Source: M55B174 sp034716235 (GTDB lineage: Bacteria; Patescibacteriota; Minisyncoccia; CAIUEV01; JAHKAQ01). Taken from it: a stretch of DNA of 9,560 nucleotides. The stretch is taken from positions 1 through 9,560 of the forward strand of contig JAYEHH010000030.1 in assembly GCA_034716235.1 (NCBI GenBank), read 5' to 3'. Both the position numbers and the translations under genes were made by a program. Shown one piece after another: positions 6,953 through 9,560 of the stretch (positions within the stretch are counted from its first letter, which is position 1; each line of letters opens with the position of its first letter). The notes below the pieces were generated by a model, which made no database searches, was not told the DNA's origin, and worked only from the letters and a program-made list of their open reading frames with translations.

Positions 6953-7099
6953 AACCAATTTTGTTTTATCTTATCTTATTTTCACTCCTCTAAATTTATT
7001 CTAGCTTTTTTATTTTTTGGCAAACAAAAAGGTAATTTAATTTAGTTTAAAGAAAAAAATAGTTAGCGCTGTTCGTTTATTTTTCATTTCCAGCTTAAA
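6953..7099. other. AT-rich gap before tRNA-Leu
   Basis: No coding potential is visible. The first part is a pyrimidine-rich T-run region (about 6958-7018), which could help end transcription but has no GC-rich hairpin in front of it. TTGGCA at 7017-7022 is a possible -35 box for the tRNA, but no convincing -10 box stands 16-18 bases downstream (only T/A-rich strings such as TTTAGT). The tRNA promoter is therefore unresolved. Confidence 0.4.
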
Positions 7100-7184
7100 G
7101 CCGAGATGGTGAAATTGGTAAACACGCTAGCTTCAGGAGCTAGTGGATTTTTTGTCCTTGAGGGTTCAACTCCCTCTCTCGGCA
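7100..7184 (+). tRNA. tRNA-Leu (anticodon CAG)
   Basis: A complete class II tRNA folds by eye. The acceptor stem is GCCGAGA (7100-7106) with TCTCGGC (7177-7183), all seven pairs matched, and discriminator base A at 7184. The D-arm region holds the GG of AATTGGTAAAC. The anticodon stem is CTAGC (7127-7131) with GCTAG (7139-7143), and loop TTCAGGA places CAG at 7134-7136, decoding CUG. A long variable arm (GGAT/GTCC) is diagnostic of Leu, Ser or bacterial Tyr. The T arm is GAGGG-TTCAACT-CCCTC (7160-7176). The terminal CCA is not encoded (ACA follows), so CCA must be added by nucleotidyltransferase. Confidence 0.97.
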
Positions 7185-7323
7185 CAATATGTAAAATTCC
7201 TTAACCTTCTTTTAGATTATAAAAACTTTCAAAATAAAGTACTTTAAATTCACAAAAATAAAAAGGAAACTAAATCACAAAATTAATTTTTAAACAATAA
7301 TAATTTAACTAAATTTAACTAAA
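7185..7323. other. AT-rich leader region before the RNase J gene
   Basis: This stretch has very low GC content and no reading frame of note. It contains a 10-base perfect palindrome, AAAGTACTTT (7236-7245), and a pair of 10-base direct repeats next to the start codon. I could not find a -35/-10 pair with good spacing. An AT-rich TTATAA (7217-7222) could act as a -10 box but lacks a partner. The length (139 bases) leaves room for a promoter and leader for the RNase J gene. Confidence 0.4.
7302..7321 (+). repeat. Direct repeat AATTTAACTA x2 at the RNase J start
   Basis: AATTTAACTA occurs twice without a gap (7302-7311 and 7312-7321), ending two bases before the ATG at 7324. It occupies the place where a Shine-Dalgarno sequence would be expected. 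No function is known; it may simply reflect AT-rich slippage. Confidence 0.6.
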
Positions 7324-9174
7324 ATGATTCAAACAACAAATCGGAGTTCCAGTAACACTAGAACTCGTCATCGTACAAATACCACCCCTACTCGTTCCTA
7401 CACTAAAAGCCCTGCGAATAAAGGTGGTCAATCAAAAAATTACAGAGCCGGAGGAATAAATATAAAAGGAGCAAAAAATTCAACCAATAACACAGTTGAT
7501 CCCGTTAAGGATAAACTAAGAATTATTCCCTTAGGCGGATTAGAAGAAATTGGTCGCAATATGACCGTCTTTGAATATAACAACGACATCATCATTGTTG
7601 ATATGGGAATGCAATTCCCAGACGAAGAAATGCCTGGAATTGATTATGTTATTCCTAATTCTCGCTACTTAAGAGATAAAACAAGTAGAATTCGTGGAGT
7701 GGTTGTCACTCACGGACACCTTGATCATATTGGAGCTATCCCCCATCACATGAAAGTGCTAGGAAATCCTCCAATTTATACAGGCAGAATGACTAAGGCT
7801 ATTATTGCTAAACGTCAAGAAGAATATCGTGGTAATCCTAAACTTAACATCACAGAGGTGGTCCCAAACGACAAAATTAAGTTGGGTTGTTTTGAGGTAG
7901 AATTTATCCATGTGTGCCATTCTATCCCTGATGCCTTAGGATTAGCCATTCATACACCAGCAGGCACCGTAATCCATACCGGAGATTTTAAATTTGATCA
8001 AAACCCTGTTGGAGAAGAGCCCACCGATATTGGTGCAATCGCTCTTATTGCCAAGAAAGGAATTTTAGCCTTAATGAGCGATTCAACCGACGCTGCTATG
8101 CCTGGATTTACAATTTCAGAAACCAAGGTTAAAGAATCTTTTGAAAAAATTATTCAAAAGGCCGAAGGCAGAATTATTGCTGGTACTTTTTCAACACTTT
8201 TAACTAGGATCCATCATATGGTAGAAATGGCAGAAAAATATGACAAGAAAGTCGCCGTTGACGGCTTTAGTATGAAAAATACCGTAGCAATCGCTAGAAA
8301 GATGGGTTATATCAAAGCCAAAGAAAGTACTTTCATCGATATTTCTAAAGTAAATGATTACCCCCTAAATAAGGTAATTATTATGTGTACTGGTGCTCAA
8401 GGAGAAGGTAATGCCGTCTTAATGAGAATCGCTAATGGAGAACATAGATACGTTACTCTCGTAAGAGGAGACACCATCATTTTTTCCTCTTCAGTCATCC
8501 CCGGCAACGAACGCACCGTTCAAAAAGTAAAAGATAGCCTATATAAAAAAGGGGTGAATGTTATCCACTACAAGATGATGGATGTTCACTCTGGTGGACA
8601 CGGTAAAAGTGAAGACTTGAAGCTAATGATTAATCTCGTTAAGCCTAAATATCTAATTCCTATCCATGGCAATCATTATATGTTACGACTCCATGGTAAA
8701 TTAGCCAAAGGACTTGGCATGGCCGACAAAAATATTCTTATCGGTGAAAATGGCCGAATTATGGAATTTGATAAAAAGGGAAACGGAGGGTTAACTCATA
8801 TAAAAGTACCCGCTAACTATGTTATGGTAGATGGACTAGGCGTGGGAGATATTGGCAACGTAGTTCTTAGAGAAAGAATGCAGATGTCTCGAGATGGAAT
8901 GTTTACAGTGATAGTTACTATTGATGCTAAAACTGGTGAACAAATCGGTAACGCCGATTTAATTTCTCGTGGCTTTATTTATATGAAAAATAATCAGGAA
9001 CTTTTAAAACAAACTCGCCAAGTAATCAGAGACTTAATAATTCAAAAAACAGGAGGCGGACATGCTATTAATTGGGAATATGTCCGCAATGCCATTAGGG
9101 ATGAAGTGGGGCAATTCCTATTTAATAAAACCCAAAGAAGACCAATGGTTTTACCGGTGGTTATTGAAGTTTAG
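7324..9174 (+). CDS. rnj: Ribonuclease J
   Basis: RNase J is a metallo-beta-lactamase-fold enzyme with endonuclease and 5'-3' exonuclease activity in mRNA turnover and rRNA maturation. The 616-residue protein shows the zinc site THGHLDHIGAIP (129-140, with His130, His132, Asp134, His135), then HTGD (218-221), SDST (252-255), GTFSTLLTRI (287-296, beta-CASP), TGAQGE (356-361), SSSVIPGNE (388-396), HSGGHG (422-427) and IPIHGN (445-450). The C-terminal domain ends in RRPMVLPVVIEV, a usual ending. Residues 1-61 are a low-complexity tail rich in Ser, Thr, Asn, Arg and Lys, longer than in B. subtilis RNase J1. The next Met is residue 80, inside the conserved fold, so ATG 7324 is the likely start. 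No Shine-Dalgarno sequence is seen. Confidence 0.95.
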   Translation: MIQTTNRSSSNTRTRHRTNTTPTRSYTKSPANKGGQSKNYRAGGINIKGAKNSTNNTVDPVKDKLRIIPLGGLEEIGRNMTVFEYNNDIIIVDMGMQFPDEEMPGIDYVIPNSRYLRDKTSRIRGVVVTHGHLDHIGAIPHHMKVLGNPPIYTGRMTKAIIAKRQEEYRGNPKLNITEVVPNDKIKLGCFEVEFIHVCHSIPDALGLAIHTPAGTVIHTGDFKFDQNPVGEEPTDIGAIALIAKKGILALMSDSTDAAMPGFTISETKVKESFEKIIQKAEGRIIAGTFSTLLTRIHHMVEMAEKYDKKVAVDGFSMKNTVAIARKMGYIKAKESTFIDISKVNDYPLNKVIIMCTGAQGEGNAVLMRIANGEHRYVTLVRGDTIIFSSSVIPGNERTVQKVKDSLYKKGVNVIHYKMMDVHSGGHGKSEDLKLMINLVKPKYLIPIHGNHYMLRLHGKLAKGLGMADKNILIGENGRIMEFDKKGNGGLTHIKVPANYVMVDGLGVGDIGNVVLRERMQMSRDGMFTVIVTIDAKTGEQIGNADLISRGFIYMKNNQELLKQTRQVIRDLIIQKTGGGHAINWEYVRNAIRDEVGQFLFNKTQRRPMVLPVVIEV

Positions 9175-9221
9175 CTTATTGTCCTGTATGCTTTGTTATG
9201 GGTTAATGGTTGATAATTGTG

Positions 9222-9238
9222 AAGCTAGTTAGCTTTTT
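9222..9238 (+). terminator. Weak intrinsic terminator after the RNase J gene
   Basis: AAGCT (9222-9226) and AGCTT (9231-9235) form a 5-bp stem with loop AGTT, and the T-run extends to 9238. It is 47 bases after the RNase J stop. The stem is short and only moderately GC-rich, so termination efficiency would be low; the larger structures just downstream may do the real work. Confidence 0.35.
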
Positions 9239-9283
9239 CCCCTGTCATCCCCGTCCCGTCATTCGACAGGATAAACTCCAGCT

Positions 9284-9313
9284 CGCCTCGCTGTAGCTTT
9301 GACGAAGCGGGCG
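9284..9313. repeat. Hairpin with bulged T, left part of the GC-rich element
   Basis: CGCC (9284-9287) plus CGCT (9289-9292) pairs with AGCG (9306-9309) plus GGCG (9310-9313), leaving T9288 as a single bulge and a 13-base loop. The left strand overlaps the inner inverted arm, so this local hairpin and the long-range pairing exclude each other. Confidence 0.5.
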
Positions 9314-9380
9314 GGAATCTCGCTCGAAGAGCGACCAGCCAGCCTCGCCGAGTCTAGGCGGGCCTTTGGCTGGCGATTCC
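9314..9380. repeat. Predicted three-way junction core
   Basis: An outer stem GGAATC (9314-9319) with GATTCC (9375-9380) encloses two hairpins placed end to end. The first is TCGCTC-GAA-GAGCGA (9320-9334), with six perfect pairs. The second (9335-9373) pairs CCAGCCA with TGGCTGG and GCC-T-CGCC with GGCGGGC, with T9345 bulged, CTT (9364-9366) unpaired opposite, and loop GAGTCTA. Only C9374 is left over at the junction. The outer stem is followed by TTTT (9381-9384), so on the + strand this could also act as a terminator. Confidence 0.6.
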
Positions 9381-9560
9381 TTTTCCCCACATTGCCAAGT
9401 TAGTTTTTCCTAAATTTGCTCGGGACCCCCGTTAGCCTCGCCGTATCACAAAATTGTAATGGGTACATTGGTTAGCGAGCTTAGGCGGGCTGGAGTATCA
9501 CCCAACGAATGCAGGGGGGTGGCAAGTGAACACGGTGATGACAAACAAAAAGATGCTGTC

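Larger units (their letters stand above)
9241..9543. repeat. GC-rich compound palindromic element with inverted ends
   Basis: Base composition changes sharply here from AT-rich to GC-rich, with no sizeable reading frame. The ends are imperfect inverted repeats: TGTCATCCCCGT (9243-9254) against ACGGTGATGACA (9532-9543), 11 of 12 complementary. An inner pair, ACTCCAGCTCGCCT (9275-9288) against AGGCGGGCTGGAGT (9483-9496), is complementary at 13 of 14 positions, the exception being a G-T wobble. Between the outer and inner arms both sides also share CATTCG (reverse-complemented on the right). Internal direct repeats are AGCCTCGCCG (9341-9350, 9434-9443) and TAGGCGGGC (9355-9363, 9482-9490). A separate 6-bp inverted repeat CCTGTC/GACAGG (9241-9246, 9265-9270) sits at the left end. 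No transposase is present; the pattern suggests a MITE-like or REP-like non-autonomous element or a structured non-coding RNA. Confidence 0.7.

Noticed and set aside
6955..7033. Imperfect inverted repeat (ACCAATTTTGTTT with AAACAAAAAGGT)
   Set aside because: It is A/T-only over most of its length, has a very long loop and mismatches; expected by chance in such AT-rich sequence.
7236..7245. Palindrome AAAGTACTTT as an operator
   Set aside because: A single AT-rich 10-base palindrome with no nearby promoter or second copy is not enough to call a regulator site.
9241..9543. CRISPR array
   Set aside because: The repeats are palindromic and irregularly spaced, without evenly sized unique spacers or cas genes.

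Overview
The window looks like a piece of an AT-rich bacterial chromosome, most likely from the Candidate Phyla Radiation (Patescibacteria, Parcubacteria-like). This is an inference from several things together. All genes lie on the + strand and are tightly packed. None of the ten complete protein genes has a recognisable Shine-Dalgarno sequence. The sugar isomerase is the short bifunctional phosphoglucose/phosphomannose type. The peptide-binding protein is membrane-anchored rather than a lipoprotein, and one conserved membrane protein resembles a family I associate with these genomes. Standard code 11 fits: there is one TGA stop, at the end of the glycosylase gene, exactly where that family normally ends.

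Layout. 1-783: the 3' end of rnhB (RNase HII) overlaps an alkyladenine DNA glycosylase gene by 11 bases, a small DNA-repair pair. 784-2288: rpmF (ribosomal protein L32), nusB and rnc (RNase III), a translation, transcription and RNA-processing block. A near-consensus promoter precedes rpmF. A 17-bp tandem repeat precedes nusB and runs into its start codon. 2309-5904: an envelope block with spacings of 1 to 12 bases, holding a single-pass membrane protein of unknown function, a four-helix holin-like (YvlD-type) protein, SecG, and an ABC-transporter-type peptide-binding protein with a long acidic insert. 5942-6952: bifunctional phosphoglucose/phosphomannose isomerase. 7100-7184: tRNA-Leu(CAG). 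7324-9174: RNase J with a long basic N-terminal tail.

9175-9560 has no gene. After a weak terminator-like hairpin the sequence becomes abruptly GC-richer. It holds a compound palindromic element (about 9241-9543) with imperfect inverted ends (TGTCATCCCCGT and ACGGTGATGACA), a second inner inverted arm, three versions of a 'CCTCGCC / GGCGGG' stem with a bulged T, and a core that can be drawn as an almost perfect three-way junction. This is the least ordinary part of the window and the best candidate for something undescribed: a MITE-like or REP-like non-coding element, or a structured RNA, at the 3' end of the RNase J gene.

The genes fit a small streamlined cell. Three ribonucleases (HII, III, J) cover RNA:DNA hybrids, double-stranded RNA, and 5'-end-dependent mRNA and rRNA turnover. 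NusB and L32 serve ribosome synthesis, SecG serves protein export, and the binding protein suggests dependence on imported peptides. Several start sites differ from the longest reading frame: rpmF begins at GTG 849, nusB at ATG 1129, and the holin-like gene at ATG 3474.
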